DNA of 64,000 nucleotides from Pseudomonas extremaustralis (GTDB lineage: Bacteria > Pseudomonadota > Gammaproteobacteria > Pseudomonadales > Pseudomonadaceae), in assembly GCF_900102035.1 (NCBI RefSeq), contig NZ_LT629689.1, positions 5,862,501-5,926,500 on the forward strand, in the 5' to 3' direction. The notes under the pieces were generated by a model, which saw only the letters and a program-made list of their open reading frames with translations, did no database searches and was not told the DNA's origin. Below are positions 7,893 through 17,376 of this stretch, piece after piece. The stretch's first letter is position 1. Each line of letters starts with the position of its first letter. A program made the translations under genes and the position numbers.

Positions 7893-9939
7893 GCTACGCC
7901 ACTTACCCTGGCTGGTGCTGGCAATCGTAGGTGCGTGCGCCCTGGGCGTAGTGGCATTGCGCCGCGGCGAGGCAATCAATGCCTTGTGGATTGTGGTCGC
8001 AGCCGTGGCCATTTATCTGGTCGCGTATCGTTACTACAGTCTGTTCATCGCCAACAACGTGATGCAACTCGATCCACGACGGGCCACCCCCGCAGTGGTC
8101 AATAACGACGGTCTGGACTTCGTGCCGACCAACAAACACATCCTTTTCGGTCACCACTTTGCGGCGATTGCCGGTGCAGGCCCCTTGGTCGGCCCGGTGC
8201 TGGCGGCGCAAATGGGTTATCTGCCCGGCACCCTGTGGCTGATCGCAGGCGTAGTACTGGCCGGTGCGGTTCAGGACTTCATGGTGCTGTTCCTGTCCAC
8301 TCGTCGCAACGGTCGTTCCCTGGGGGACATGGTTCGCGAAGAGATGGGCCGCATTCCAGGGACCATCGCGCTGTTCGGCTGCTTCCTGATCATGATCATC
8401 ATCCTCGCGGTGCTGGCGCTGATCGTGGTCAAGGCCCTGGCCGAGAGCCCATGGGGCATCTTCACGGTGATGGCGACCATCCCGATCGCGATGTTCATGG
8501 GCATCTACATGCGCTACATCCGTCCGGGTCGCATCGGTGAGATTTCGATCATCGGCGTGCTGTTGCTGCTCGGTTCGATCTGGCTGGGCGGGCAGATTGC
8601 CGCCGACCCGGTCTGGGCCAAGGTCTTCAGTTTCACCGGCATCCAGATCACCTGGATGCTGATCGGCTACGGTTTCGTCGCTGCGGTACTGCCGGTGTGG
8701 CTGATCCTGGCACCGCGTGACTACCTGTCCACCTTCCTCAAGATCGGCACCATTGTCGCCTTGGCCATCGGCATCCTGGTGACCATGCCCGACCTGAAAA
8801 TGCCGGCGCTGACCCAGTTCATCGATGGCACCGGCCCGGTGTGGAAGGGCGGCCTGTTCCCATTCCTGTTCATCACTATTGCCTGCGGTGCGGTCTCGGG
8901 CTTCCACGCGCTGATCGCTTCGGGCACCACGCCGAAGTTGCTGGCCAGTGAAGGCCATGCCCGGTACATCGGGTATGGCGGCATGTTGATGGAGTCGTTC
9001 GTGGCCATCATGGCGATGGTTGCCGCGTCGGTGATCGAGCCTGGCGTGTACTTCGCCATGAACAGCCCGGCGGCGATTGTCGGCAGCGATGTCGTTACCG
9101 TTGCGCAAACCGTCAGCAGCTGGGGCTTTGCGATTACGCCTGAAGCGCTGTCGGCCGTGGCCCATGACATCGGCGAAACCACCGTCCTGGCCCGTGCCGG
9201 CGGTGCGCCGACGCTCGCCGTGGGGATCGCGCAGATCCTGCACAGTGTGCTGCCGGGTGAAAACACCATGGCGTTCTGGTACCACTTTGCGATCCTGTTC
9301 GAAGCGCTGTTCATTCTGACGGCGGTCGACGCCGGTACCCGTGCCGGTCGCTTCATGCTGCAGGACCTGCTGGGTTCCTTCGTGCCGGCGCTCAAGCGCA
9401 CCGAGTCGTGGACCGCCAACCTGATCGCGACGGCGGGTTGCGTGGCGATGTGGGGGTATCTGCTGTACCAGGGCGTGATCGACCCATTGGGTGGCATCAA
9501 CACCTTGTGGCCGCTGTTCGGTATCTCCAACCAGATGCTGGCAGGTATCGCGCTGATGCTGGCGACCGTTGTGCTGATCAAAATGAAACGCCAGCGCTAC
9601 ATCTGGGTGACCATGCTGCCGGCAGTATGGCTGCTGATCTGCACCACCACGGCGGGCTTCATCAAGCTGTTCGACGCCAACCCGGCGATCGGCTTCCTGT
9701 CGCTGGCCAAGAAGTACAGCGATGCGCTGGCAGGCGGCCAGATCCTGGCTCCGGCCAAGAGCATCGACCAGATGCAGCATGTGATCTGGAACGCGTACAC
9801 CAACGCCACACTGACCGCGCTGTTCCTGTTCGTGGTATTCAGCATCCTGTTCTATGCGCTCAAGGTCGGCGTCGCCGCCTGGGGCAACAAAGAACGTACG
9901 GATAAAGAAGCCCCGTTCCAGGCAGTACCGGACGCTTGA
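7873..9939 (+). CDS. cstA: CstA-family carbon starvation / pyruvate transporter
   Basis: The protein is 688 residues from the ATG at 7873. An upstream in-frame ATG at 7768 gives a non-homologous hydrophilic leader and is rejected. It is a polytopic inner-membrane carrier with about 16-18 hydrophobic segments. It carries CstA-family blocks FVPTNKHILFGHHFAAIAGAGPLVGPVLAAQMGY, VLAGAVQDFMVL and FHALIASGTTPK. E. coli relatives CstA and BtsT import pyruvate (CstA also peptides). It is followed 15 bases later by a YbdD-type small protein and then a YjiA-type GTPase, the conserved cstA-ybdD-yjiA order. The A-rich start suggests Hfq/Crc control. Confidence 0.95.
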   Translation: MKNNNSLLRHLPWLVLAIVGACALGVVALRRGEAINALWIVVAAVAIYLVAYRYYSLFIANNVMQLDPRRATPAVVNNDGLDFVPTNKHILFGHHFAAIAGAGPLVGPVLAAQMGYLPGTLWLIAGVVLAGAVQDFMVLFLSTRRNGRSLGDMVREEMGRIPGTIALFGCFLIMIIILAVLALIVVKALAESPWGIFTVMATIPIAMFMGIYMRYIRPGRIGEISIIGVLLLLGSIWLGGQIAADPVWAKVFSFTGIQITWMLIGYGFVAAVLPVWLILAPRDYLSTFLKIGTIVALAIGILVTMPDLKMPALTQFIDGTGPVWKGGLFPFLFITIACGAVSGFHALIASGTTPKLLASEGHARYIGYGGMLMESFVAIMAMVAASVIEPGVYFAMNSPAAIVGSDVVTVAQTVSSWGFAITPEALSAVAHDIGETTVLARAGGAPTLAVGIAQILHSVLPGENTMAFWYHFAILFEALFILTAVDAGTRAGRFMLQDLLGSFVPALKRTESWTANLIATAGCVAMWGYLLYQGVIDPLGGINTLWPLFGISNQMLAGIALMLATVVLIKMKRQRYIWVTMLPAVWLLICTTTAGFIKLFDANPAIGFLSLAKKYSDALAGGQILAPAKSIDQMQHVIWNAYTNATLTALFLFVVFSILFYALKVGVAAWGNKERTDKEAPFQAVPDA

Positions 9940-9954
9940 TCGAGGATTGCAGCC

Positions 9955-10152
9955 ATGTTCAATGACATCAGTCGCCTCGGTAAATACCTCGGTCAGGCCG
10001 CGCGCCTGATGGTCGGCATGCCCGACTACGACACCTACGTCGAGCATATGCAAACCAAGCACCCGGACAAGCCGATGATGGACTACAAGGCGTTCTTCCG
10101 GGAACGCCAGGAAGCCCGTTACGGCGGCAAGGGTGGGCCCAAGTGCTGTTAA
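9955..10152 (+). CDS. YbdD/YjiX-family small protein
   Basis: This 65-residue protein ([32 protein letters not shown]...) matches the YbdD/YjiX family, almost always encoded directly after cstA-type transporters. Conserved points are [12 protein letters not shown] and the [11 protein letters not shown] segment; it ends in GGPKCC. In E. coli YbdD is needed for pyruvate uptake by CstA, so it is a likely transporter accessory. It is 15 bases after cstA and probably co-transcribed. Confidence 0.93.
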   Translation: MFNDISRLGKYLGQAARLMVGMPDYDTYVEHMQTKHPDKPMMDYKAFFRERQEARYGGKGGPKCC

Positions 10153-10171
10153 GTTGGTAAAACCGCTTCAC

Positions 10172-10273
10172 CTGTAGGAGCGAGCTTGCTCGCGAAAAAC
10201 GCAAGGACACCACGTGCATCCAGATAGCACGGGTTATCGTTGACGTTCTTCGCGAGCAAGCTCGCTCCTACAG
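10172..10273. repeat. REPIN between ybdD and yjiA
   Basis: The left arm CTGTAGGAGCGAGCTTGCTC and right arm GAGCAAGCTCGCTCCTACAG form a near-perfect inverted pair around about 60 bases. It is the same element as at 5269-5368. It lies inside the cstA operon and produces an artefactual N-terminal extension of the following ORF. Confidence 0.88.
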
Positions 10274-10308
10274 TTGTTTTTGCCTCCCCATCTTTCAGGA
10301 GAACTGTC

Positions 10309-11268
10309 TTGTCCTCTCCCATCCCCGTCACCGTCCTCAGTGGCTTCCTCGGCGCCGGCAAGACCACCTTGCTGCGCCACCTGCTCAAAGCCGAGCACGG
10401 CTTGAAAATCGCCGTGATCGAAAACGAATTCAGCGACGCCGGTATCGACACCCAACTGCTGGGCGCCGAGCCCGTGCAAGTCATGACCCTGTCCAACGGC
10501 TGCGTGTGCTGCACCATCCACACCGACCTGACCAAAGCCCTGTATCTGCTGCTCGAGCGCCTGGACAGCGGCGAGATCGCCTTCGACCGCCTGGTGATCG
10601 AATGCACCGGCCTGGCCGACCCGGCCCCCGTGGCCCAGACCTTTTTCATCGATGAAGAACTGCGCGAGCGTTACATCCTCGACGGCATCATCACCCTGGT
10701 GGACGCCGCCCACGCCGAACACCACCTGACCCAGACCATCGCCCAGGCGCAGATCGGGTTTGCCGATCGCCTGCTGGTGAGCAAGCGCGACCTGGTGGAC
10801 GACGCCAGCTTCGAGGCCCTCAGCCAGCGCCTGACCCGCATCAACCGTCGCGCGCCGATTCGTGTGGTCGACCACGGCGCCATCGACCTGGCCGAACTGC
10901 TCGATGTGCGCGGCTTCAACCTCAATGCCAGCATGAGCCTGCGCCCGGTCAGCGCCACGCCGTCCGTCGACCGTATTTCCAGCCTGGTGCTGCGTACCGA
11001 GCAGCCGCTGGATATCGATCGCCTCAGCGAGTTCATGAACGAGTTGTTGGAAGACCACGGCAAGCAATTGCTGCGCTACAAGGGCGTGCTGAACATTGCA
11101 GGGGAAGACCGGCGCATGGTGTTTCAGGGCGTGCTGAAACTCTACGGCTTCGATTGGGATACCGAATGGGCCGAGGGGGAAGTGCGGGAGAGTGTGATTG
11201 TGTTTATTGCCGATGAGTTGCCGGAAGACAAGATTCGCGAGGGTTTTGCGAAGGTCTATCAAGCCTAA
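10309..11268 (+). CDS. yjiA: COG0523-family metal-related GTPase (YjiA/CobW-like)
   Basis: The start chosen is TTG at 10309, with AGGAG seven bases upstream and the conserved PIPVTVLSGFLGAGKTT directly after. The longer frame from 10240 reads through the REPIN and is rejected. The 319-residue product has Walker A GFLGAGKTTLLRH, the metal-binding CxCC motif (NGCVCCTIH), the Walker B region (VIECTGLADP), and SKRD as the base-recognition motif. COG0523 GTPases are metal chaperones or insertases; the cstA-linked YjiA subgroup has no settled substrate. No Zur box was recognised, arguing against a zinc-starvation paralogue. Confidence 0.9.
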   Translation: MSSPIPVTVLSGFLGAGKTTLLRHLLKAEHGLKIAVIENEFSDAGIDTQLLGAEPVQVMTLSNGCVCCTIHTDLTKALYLLLERLDSGEIAFDRLVIECTGLADPAPVAQTFFIDEELRERYILDGIITLVDAAHAEHHLTQTIAQAQIGFADRLLVSKRDLVDDASFEALSQRLTRINRRAPIRVVDHGAIDLAELLDVRGFNLNASMSLRPVSATPSVDRISSLVLRTEQPLDIDRLSEFMNELLEDHGKQLLRYKGVLNIAGEDRRMVFQGVLKLYGFDWDTEWAEGEVRESVIVFIADELPEDKIREGFAKVYQA

Positions 11269-11279
11269 CTTGGAAATAC

Positions 11280-11323
11280 GATCAAAAATGTGGGAGGGGG
11301 CTTGCCCCCTCCCACATTTGATC
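11280..11323. repeat. long palindrome of the GTGGGAGGGGGCTTGC REP class
   Basis: GTGGGAGGGGGC and GCCCCCTCCCAC flank a TT loop, extended outward by near-matching ATCAAAAAT / ATTTGAT. The stem is nearly perfect over about 20 base pairs. It lies between convergent yjiA and glyA. It is a different REP family from the two REPINs; a half copy occurs near 28797. Confidence 0.8.
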
Positions 11324-11339
11324 GCATTTCAGTTGGCAT

Positions 11340-11373
11340 AAAAAAAGCCCGGCTCAAGAGCCGGGCTTTTTAT
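11340..11373. terminator. Rho-independent terminator downstream of glyA
   Basis: The stem AGCCCGGCTC / GAGCCGGGCT has a run of seven T on the minus strand, so it terminates glyA; the plus-strand side also has five T and may stop yjiA transcripts. Confidence 0.88.
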
Positions 11374-11387
11374 TCAAGCAACTGCAA

Positions 11388-12641
11388 TCAAGCGCCGTAC
11401 ACGGGCAGCTTTTTGCAGATGGCCTTGACCTTCTCACGGACCGCATCGATCACGGCTTCGTTGTTCAGGTCTGCCAGGATGTCGCAGATCCAGCCGGCCA
11501 GTTCCTTGCACTCTGCTTCCTTGAAGCCACGGGTGGTCACTGCCGGGGTGCCGAAGCGCAGGCCGGAGGTGACGAACGGCGAACGTGGGTCGTTCGGTAC
11601 GGAGTTCTTGTTCACGGTGATGAAGGCTTTGCCCAGAGCGGCGTCAGCATCTTTACCGGAGATGTCCTGCTTGATCAGCGACAGCAGGAACAGGTGGTTT
11701 TCAGTCCCGCCGGACACCACGTCAAAACCACGAGCGATAAACACATCAGCCATGGCCTTGGCGTTTTTCACCACTTGTTGCTGGTAAGTCTTGAACTCAG
11801 GTTGCAGCGCTTCCTTGAAGCAGACCGCCTTGGCAGCGATGACGTGCTCCAGCGGGCCGCCCTGGGCGCCTGGGAATACGGCAGAGTTCAGCTTCTTCTC
11901 GATCTCGGCGTTGGCGCGCGCCAGGATCAGGCCGCCACGTGGACCGCGCAGGGTCTTGTGAGTGGTGGTGGTCACGACGTCAGCGAACGGCACCGGGTTC
12001 GGGTAGACGCCAGCGGCGACCAGACCGGCCACGTGGGCCATGTCGACGAACAGGTAGGCACCGACTTTGTCGGCGATGGCGCGGAAGCGTGGGAAGTCGA
12101 GGATCTGCGAGTAGGCAGAGAAACCGGCCACGATCATTTTTGGCTTGTGCTCGACCGCCAGGCGCTCGACTTCGTCGTAGTCGATCAGGCCGTTGGCATC
12201 GATACCGTACTGAACGGCGTTGTACAGCTTGCCGGAGGAGGAAACGCTGGCGCCGTGGGTCAGGTGACCGCCGTGGGCCAGGCTCATGCCCAGGATGGTG
12301 TCGCCGCCTTGCAGCAGGGCCAGGTACACGGCGCTGTTGGCTTGGGAGCCGGCGTGTGGCTGGACGTTGGCGTAATCGGCGCCGAACAGTTGCTTGGCGC
12401 GGTCGATGGCCAGTTGCTCAACCACGTCGACGTATTCGCAACCGCCGTAGTAGCGCTTGCCTGGGTAGCCTTCGGCGTACTTGTTGGTCAGAACCGAACC
12501 TTGAGCCTCCATTACCGCAGGGCTGGTGTAGTTTTCCGAAGCGATCAGCTCAATGTGCTCTTCCTGGCGCACGGCTTCTTGCTCCATGGCGGCGAAGAGA
12601 TCGGCGTCGTACTTGGCAATGGTCAAATCACGGCTGAACAT
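11388..12641 (-). CDS. glyA: serine hydroxymethyltransferase
   Basis: This PLP enzyme interconverts serine and glycine with tetrahydrofolate, feeding one-carbon metabolism. The start chosen is the ATG at 12641 ([12 protein letters not shown]), preceded by GAGG; this gives 417 residues, the usual length. Key segments are [40 protein letters not shown] and the PLP-lysine motif [16 protein letters not shown]. In P. aeruginosa one glyA paralogue also neighbours morA, as here. Confidence 0.97.
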   Translation of the reverse strand: MFSRDLTIAKYDADLFAAMEQEAVRQEEHIELIASENYTSPAVMEAQGSVLTNKYAEGYPGKRYYGGCEYVDVVEQLAIDRAKQLFGADYANVQPHAGSQANSAVYLALLQGGDTILGMSLAHGGHLTHGASVSSSGKLYNAVQYGIDANGLIDYDEVERLAVEHKPKMIVAGFSAYSQILDFPRFRAIADKVGAYLFVDMAHVAGLVAAGVYPNPVPFADVVTTTTHKTLRGPRGGLILARANAEIEKKLNSAVFPGAQGGPLEHVIAAKAVCFKEALQPEFKTYQQQVVKNAKAMADVFIARGFDVVSGGTENHLFLLSLIKQDISGKDADAALGKAFITVNKNSVPNDPRSPFVTSGLRFGTPAVTTRGFKEAECKELAGWICDILADLNNEAVIDAVREKVKAICKKLPVYGA

Positions 12642-12772
12642 GGCGGTCCTCAAGGATCGGGGGCAGAAAAGGAGGGCATTCTAACCCAATGGGTTTTAGA
12701 TGGCATATGAAAGGACGTCATGTCGCGGACAAGTGGGGCTCATCTGGGGATAAGCGGCTTCATCGCAGCTAA

Positions 12773-15700
12773 TCAGTCGAACATGAACAGCGCGTCATTG
12801 CTGAACTGCGCCGCGAACCGATGCGGTGGCATCGGCCGCCCGAACAGATACCCCTGCACTTCGTCGCAGCCATGCTCACGCAGGAACTCCAGTTGCTCAT
12901 GGGTTTCCACGCCCTCGGCGATCACCGCCAGGTTGAGGCTGTGGGCCATGGCGATAATGGCGCGGGCGATCTGTGCGTCCTGCTCGCCCGACGGCAGGCC
13001 GTCGACGAAGGTGCGGTCGATCTTCAAGACGTCGATGGGGAATTGCTTGAGGTAGTTGAGCGACGAATAACCGGTGCCGAAGTCGTCCACGGCAATGCTC
13101 AGGCCCAGGTTTTTCAGGCTGTCGAGGATGTGCATGGCTTCGTTGACTTCGCGCATCAGGATACTTTCGGTCAGCTCCAACTCCAGGCACGCCGGCGGCA
13201 GGCCGGTGTCCTTGAGGATGGTGGCGATGCGCTCACCCAGTTGACCATCGGAGAATTGCCGCGCCGAGATGTTCACCGAGACTTTCGGTACGCGCACCTT
13301 GTTCTGGTGCCAGCTCTTGAGTTGGCGGCACGCTTCGCTGATCACCCAGTCGCCGACGTCGACCACCAGGCCCAACTCTTCCAGCACCGGAATGAAGTCG
13401 CCCGGCGGCACCAGCCCGCGACGCGGATGGCGCCAGCGCAGCAGGGCTTCGGCGCCGGTCAGGCGTTTGCCGTCGCCGCTGAATTGCGGCTGGTAATAAA
13501 GCACGAATTCGTTCTGGTCCAGAGCGTGGCGCAGGTCGCTTTCCAGCTCCAGGCGTTCCAGGGCGCTGGCGTTCATGTCGGCCTGGTAGAACTGGAAGTT
13601 GTTCTTGCCGCGCTCCTTGGCGTGATACATCGCAGTGTCGGCGTTTTTCATCAGCTGGCTCAGCTCGTTGCCGTCCTGGGGGCTGAGGGCGATGCCGATA
13701 CTGGCGGTGACGAAGAACTCGCGGCCTTCCAGTACGAACGGCTTGACCAGGCTGGCGAGGATTTGCTCGGCCACATGAATCGCACGGTTCAGCGCCATTT
13801 CGCGGCTGATCCGCGGTTGCAGGAGCAAGGTGAACTCGTCACCGCCCATGCGCGCCACGGTGTCGTCCTCGGCCACGCAGCCCAGCAGGCGCGTGGCCAT
13901 TTCCTTGAGCATGCGGTCGCCGGCGGCGTGGCCCAGGGAGTCGTTGATCGGTTTGAAGCGGTCGAGGTCGAGGAACATCAGCACCACCCACGACTTCTGC
14001 CGTTCGGCCGACTGCAACGCGGTGTGCAGGCGATCCTGGAACAGCGTGCGGTTGGGCAGGTGGGTCAGGGCATCGTAATAGGCCAGGCGGTGGATGCGCT
14101 GTTCGCTGGCCTTGCGCTCGCTGATGTCACTGAAGAAACACACGTAGCTGGCCAGGTCGCCTTCGTCGTCGAACACCGCGGTAATGCCGACCCAGGCCGG
14201 GTAGTGCTCGCCATTGCGACGCTTGAGCCACACTTCGCCTTCCCAGGTGCTGTGCTGGTGCAGTTGCTTGAGCACGTAGTGCAGATGGGCTTCCTGTTGC
14301 TCGTCGACGGTCAGCATGTTCGGCAACTGGTCGAGCACATCGCTGACCGCATAACCGCTGACCCGGCTGAATGCCTCGTTGGCTTGCACGATATAGCCCG
14401 CCGGGTCGGTGATCAGGATCGCCGAGGTGGAGTGCTCGAATACCGTGGCGGCCATGCGCAGGTCTTTTTCGGCGCGGCGCTGCTGGCTGATGTCGCGGCC
14501 CACGCCGAGGATGCCCTCGAAGGCGCCGTGTTCGTCCCACACCAGCACCAGGCGCGCCTCGATCGGCACTTTGCGCCCGTCGGCGCGCAGGCAGTCGAAC
14601 AGGAACAGCTGGGTTTGCACGTCGTCGCGCAATTTATTCAGCGCCTCGGGATCGCCCAGCGCGCGGCTGACCTGTTCCACTAGGTTATGGATACCGGTCA
14701 GTTGCTGCGGGTTGGCGATGATCGACTGCCAGCCGTTCTTGAATATCCAGTCCACGTCATAGCCCAGCACGGCGCTGACCGACGGGCTGATGTAGTTGAG
14801 CGCCAATTGACTGTCGGTGGCGCAGATCACGTCGCTGATGCTTTCGGCCAGCATGCGGTAGCGCTGTTCGCTGTCGCGCAGGGATTCGCTGGCTTCGATC
14901 TGATCGGTGATGTCCTTGGCCACGCCGATGATGCGCGTGACTTGTGCGGTCTTGTCCCGGGCTAGGGCCTGCTCGCGAATATCGAAGCGCCGCCAATGGT
15001 TGTCGCGGTGGCGGAAGCGCAGCTGGCATTGCAACTGGGCGCTATAGCCGGCCAGGCGTTGCTGCTGGCGCAAGTCGTGGTAACGCTCGGCGTCTTCGGG
15101 GTGCAGCAGGATTTCCCAGAAGTACTCGCCCATTTGCTGCAGTTCGGCCTTGTTATAGCCCAGGGTGTGGCCCAAGTGGTGGTTGCTGAAAATCATGCGC
15201 TGGCTGATCACGTCCTGCACATACAGGTGGTCGGGCACGGTGCGCACCACGTCCGACCAGAAGCTCTCGCGCTCCACCAGCGAGAGTTCGATCAACTTGC
15301 GGCTGGTGATATCGCTGATGCTCAGGATCACGGCCTTGAAATCGTCCTGCTGTTCCGGCAGGCGCATCACCAGCCACAGGTATTGCTCATTGCCAATCGC
15401 GTCCTTGAGTTGGATTTCCAGCTCCAGCTGGCGCTGTTGGGTCAGTATGGCCTCAAGAACCTGGTAACCGATGGCGGTGGTGTTACGCGGGCAGTCGTCG
15501 ATCAGCCGTTCCCATGCCTCTTCACAGGAACTGACGTTCAACAGGCTTACCGCCACCTGATTGACCTCGGTGATGCGCAGTTCCTTGAGCAACTGCCGGC
15601 CTTCGATGGGGTTGTCCCGCAACCAGTCTTGCAGTTGCTCGGGGGTCTGCAAGCGCTCCCTGTCGAAGCAGGCACTCAGGCCCGACAGGTCCAGCACGCA

Positions 15701-16612
15701 CAGGGCCACGCCGGTGCCTTCGAAAATATCCTGGTAGCGCCGCCGGCCCTCATGCACCTGGCGCTGGCGGCGGCGCATGTTCAGCAGCACGACGAGCGGG
15801 ATCAGCGAAAATGCCAGGCCCAACAGGCATTTGCCGATAAACGCCGGCAGCAGCTCCTCCAGCACGGCCGTGCGGTCGAACAGCCCGCGCAATTGCCAGT
15901 CGCTTCTGCTCAGGGGGGTGATCAGTACGCTTTTATTCAGTTCGTCCGGGGTCAGGGCGCTGGGCCATTGGGCCGGCATGCCGCTGTCCCGGCTGATGAC
16001 GCGGTGGTTGAGGCGGTTCTCGATGGCCCACGTGGGGCGCTGGCCCTGGCTGTCCTGACGGGTGAGGTTGGTCAGGTAGTCGGGCGAAAGGCGCAGGACC
16101 CAGTACATCCTGGAGCCACCGCTGGGCTGGTGCAGCAATAGATAGATGAGGGTGCCATCGTCGGTGTTGCTCAAGTAGTAGGACTGGCCATGACTGCGTT
16201 GCACCAACGCTTCGAGCCAGGCGCTGTCCTGGCTGTCGCTCGCGCTGTCACTGATCAGTGCGCCACTGGGGGCGAGCAGGGCAATGCTGCGCAGTTCCGG
16301 CAGGGTGCGCATCAGGGTTTGTTGCTGTTCGCTGTCGTGCGGCGGCTCGACCATCGGCAGCAGGTTGAGGGCGATTTTTGCGCTCAGGGCCATGTTCAGG
16401 CTGATCTGCTCAGCCAGGTCGGCGCTGTAGTCGATGGTGTATTGCTGCTGGTTTTTCCGGGTCTGCTGCAACTGGTCCAGCAACTGCCAGAACAATAACG
16501 CGAGCAGCAGCAGGACAAGCGTCGCCAATGCGCCTTTGAGGGTGCCGTGCAGTGGCGCTCCCGGCGCTATATGAGCAGCGCGCAGGGGAGTTGGCGGCGT
16601 GACTTTGGACAA
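12773..16612 (-). CDS. morA: MorA-type PAS-GGDEF-EAL membrane c-di-GMP regulator
   Basis: This 1279-residue inner-membrane sensor starts at TTG (16612). TM1 (about 28-46) and TM2 (about 262-280) enclose a periplasmic sensory domain; a series of PAS/PAC domains (about 290-850) leads to GGDEF (ARMGGDEF near 921) and EAL (GAEALLRWRHP near 1053, then DDFGTGYSSLNYLKQFPIDVLKIDRTFV). Both catalytic motifs are intact, predicting diguanylate cyclase and phosphodiesterase potential, as known for MorA, which affects motility and biofilm. The inhibitory I-site (RxxD five residues before GGDEF) is not present; the position reads AEDD. Neighbouring glyA supports the morA name. Confidence 0.9.
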   Translation of the reverse strand: MSKVTPPTPLRAAHIAPGAPLHGTLKGALATLVLLLLALLFWQLLDQLQQTRKNQQQYTIDYSADLAEQISLNMALSAKIALNLLPMVEPPHDSEQQQTLMRTLPELRSIALLAPSGALISDSASDSQDSAWLEALVQRSHGQSYYLSNTDDGTLIYLLLHQPSGGSRMYWVLRLSPDYLTNLTRQDSQGQRPTWAIENRLNHRVISRDSGMPAQWPSALTPDELNKSVLITPLSRSDWQLRGLFDRTAVLEELLPAFIGKCLLGLAFSLIPLVVLLNMRRRQRQVHEGRRRYQDIFEGTGVALCVLDLSGLSACFDRERLQTPEQLQDWLRDNPIEGRQLLKELRITEVNQVAVSLLNVSSCEEAWERLIDDCPRNTTAIGYQVLEAILTQQRQLELEIQLKDAIGNEQYLWLVMRLPEQQDDFKAVILSISDITSRKLIELSLVERESFWSDVVRTVPDHLYVQDVISQRMIFSNHHLGHTLGYNKAELQQMGEYFWEILLHPEDAERYHDLRQQQRLAGYSAQLQCQLRFRHRDNHWRRFDIREQALARDKTAQVTRIIGVAKDITDQIEASESLRDSEQRYRMLAESISDVICATDSQLALNYISPSVSAVLGYDVDWIFKNGWQSIIANPQQLTGIHNLVEQVSRALGDPEALNKLRDDVQTQLFLFDCLRADGRKVPIEARLVLVWDEHGAFEGILGVGRDISQQRRAEKDLRMAATVFEHSTSAILITDPAGYIVQANEAFSRVSGYAVSDVLDQLPNMLTVDEQQEAHLHYVLKQLHQHSTWEGEVWLKRRNGEHYPAWVGITAVFDDEGDLASYVCFFSDISERKASEQRIHRLAYYDALTHLPNRTLFQDRLHTALQSAERQKSWVVLMFLDLDRFKPINDSLGHAAGDRMLKEMATRLLGCVAEDDTVARMGGDEFTLLLQPRISREMALNRAIHVAEQILASLVKPFVLEGREFFVTASIGIALSPQDGNELSQLMKNADTAMYHAKERGKNNFQFYQADMNASALERLELESDLRHALDQNEFVLYYQPQFSGDGKRLTGAEALLRWRHPRRGLVPPGDFIPVLEELGLVVDVGDWVISEACRQLKSWHQNKVRVPKVSVNISARQFSDGQLGERIATILKDTGLPPACLELELTESILMREVNEAMHILDSLKNLGLSIAVDDFGTGYSSLNYLKQFPIDVLKIDRTFVDGLPSGEQDAQIARAIIAMAHSLNLAVIAEGVETHEQLEFLREHGCDEVQGYLFGRPMPPHRFAAQFSNDALFMFD

Positions 16613-16726
16613 GCTGTGATCCTGCGGTTTGGCTGGACTGGCGCGCGACGTGCACTATAGCCGGACGCCCGGAGGGCAGCTAGCATGCCTTGACTTGTGG
16701 CAAAGTGCCAGTCCTGCCTGGCGGAA

Positions 16727-17338
16727 CTAAGGCATGACGCTGGTGTGCGTCAGGGAGTCCGCCAGCCGGGAAAGGATCGCCACCGCAAAGCCGCAGATAA
16801 CCACAGATGCCGTGCGGTTGATAGTGTGGGCCGTCAGCCAGGCATAGCCGCCACGCTTGATGCGTGCGCCAAACAGCACCCAGGCGCAGCCGACCGGGAT
16901 CACCACTGCCGTGAATTGCCCGACAAATTGCAGGTACAAGGTCGGGTCGGTAAACGTCTGGGCCGGGACGATGAACGAGACCACCAGCAGGCCCTTGGGG
17001 TTGATCAGCGTCAGCAAAAAGAAATGCCGCCTGGACACGCGTGCTTCCGGCGCGGCTTTCAAGGTGTCGTCGGGACGGCGCCAGAGCATGTACGAGGTCT
17101 TGATCAAATAGCATACCGAGGCGAACTGCACGAGCCTCAGGCACCAGGGCGCGCTGTCGCCGAGATGGCTGAGCAGGTAGCCCCAGAAGGATATTTGCAC
17201 CAGGTACGCCAGGCACTCCAGCAGGCTCAGGGGCCAGGCGCGCTTGAAGCCGGTGAGCAGCCCCGAGCGTAATAGCAGGGTGTTGGTTGGCCCCGGCATT
17301 AATAGCAGCAACCCAAGTGCAGACATGACATTGAGCAT
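16727..17338 (-). CDS. LysE/RhtB-family amino acid exporter (CmaU-like position)
   Basis: This 203-residue inner-membrane protein has about six hydrophobic helices and the LysE-family N-terminal motif LLLMPGPTNTLLLRSGLLTGFKRA. The family exports amino acids and derivatives. It is the last gene of the 25.6-to-16.7 kb operon, 38 bases after the AlaX gene, so it probably exports the operon's amino acid product and contributes to self-protection. GGAG precedes the ATG at 17338. In the Pseudomonas syringae coronamic acid operon a transporter gene, cmaU, occupies the equivalent last position (from memory). Confidence 0.85.
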   Translation of the reverse strand: MLNVMSALGLLLLMPGPTNTLLLRSGLLTGFKRAWPLSLLECLAYLVQISFWGYLLSHLGDSAPWCLRLVQFASVCYLIKTSYMLWRRPDDTLKAAPEARVSRRHFFLLTLINPKGLLVVSFIVPAQTFTDPTLYLQFVGQFTAVVIPVGCAWVLFGARIKRGGYAWLTAHTINRTASVVICGFAVAILSRLADSLTHTSVMP

Positions 17339-17376
17339 GAAGGTAGTCTCCAGGAGCCTTTGAGAGCATTGAACGG

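Noticed and set aside
7903..10062. 719-residue minus-strand open frame over cstA and ybdD
   Set aside because: Antisense shadow of a high-GC transporter gene, rich in His, Gln and Arg, spanning two real genes.
10240..10308. N-terminal extension of the YjiA-like GTPase
   Set aside because: The 23 extra codons come from the REPIN right arm; the TTG at 10309 has a proper ribosome site and conserved N-terminus.
11280..11323. Palindrome considered as a CRISPR repeat or riboswitch
   Set aside because: Single copy at this site, no spacer-repeat periodicity; it fits a REP-class element.
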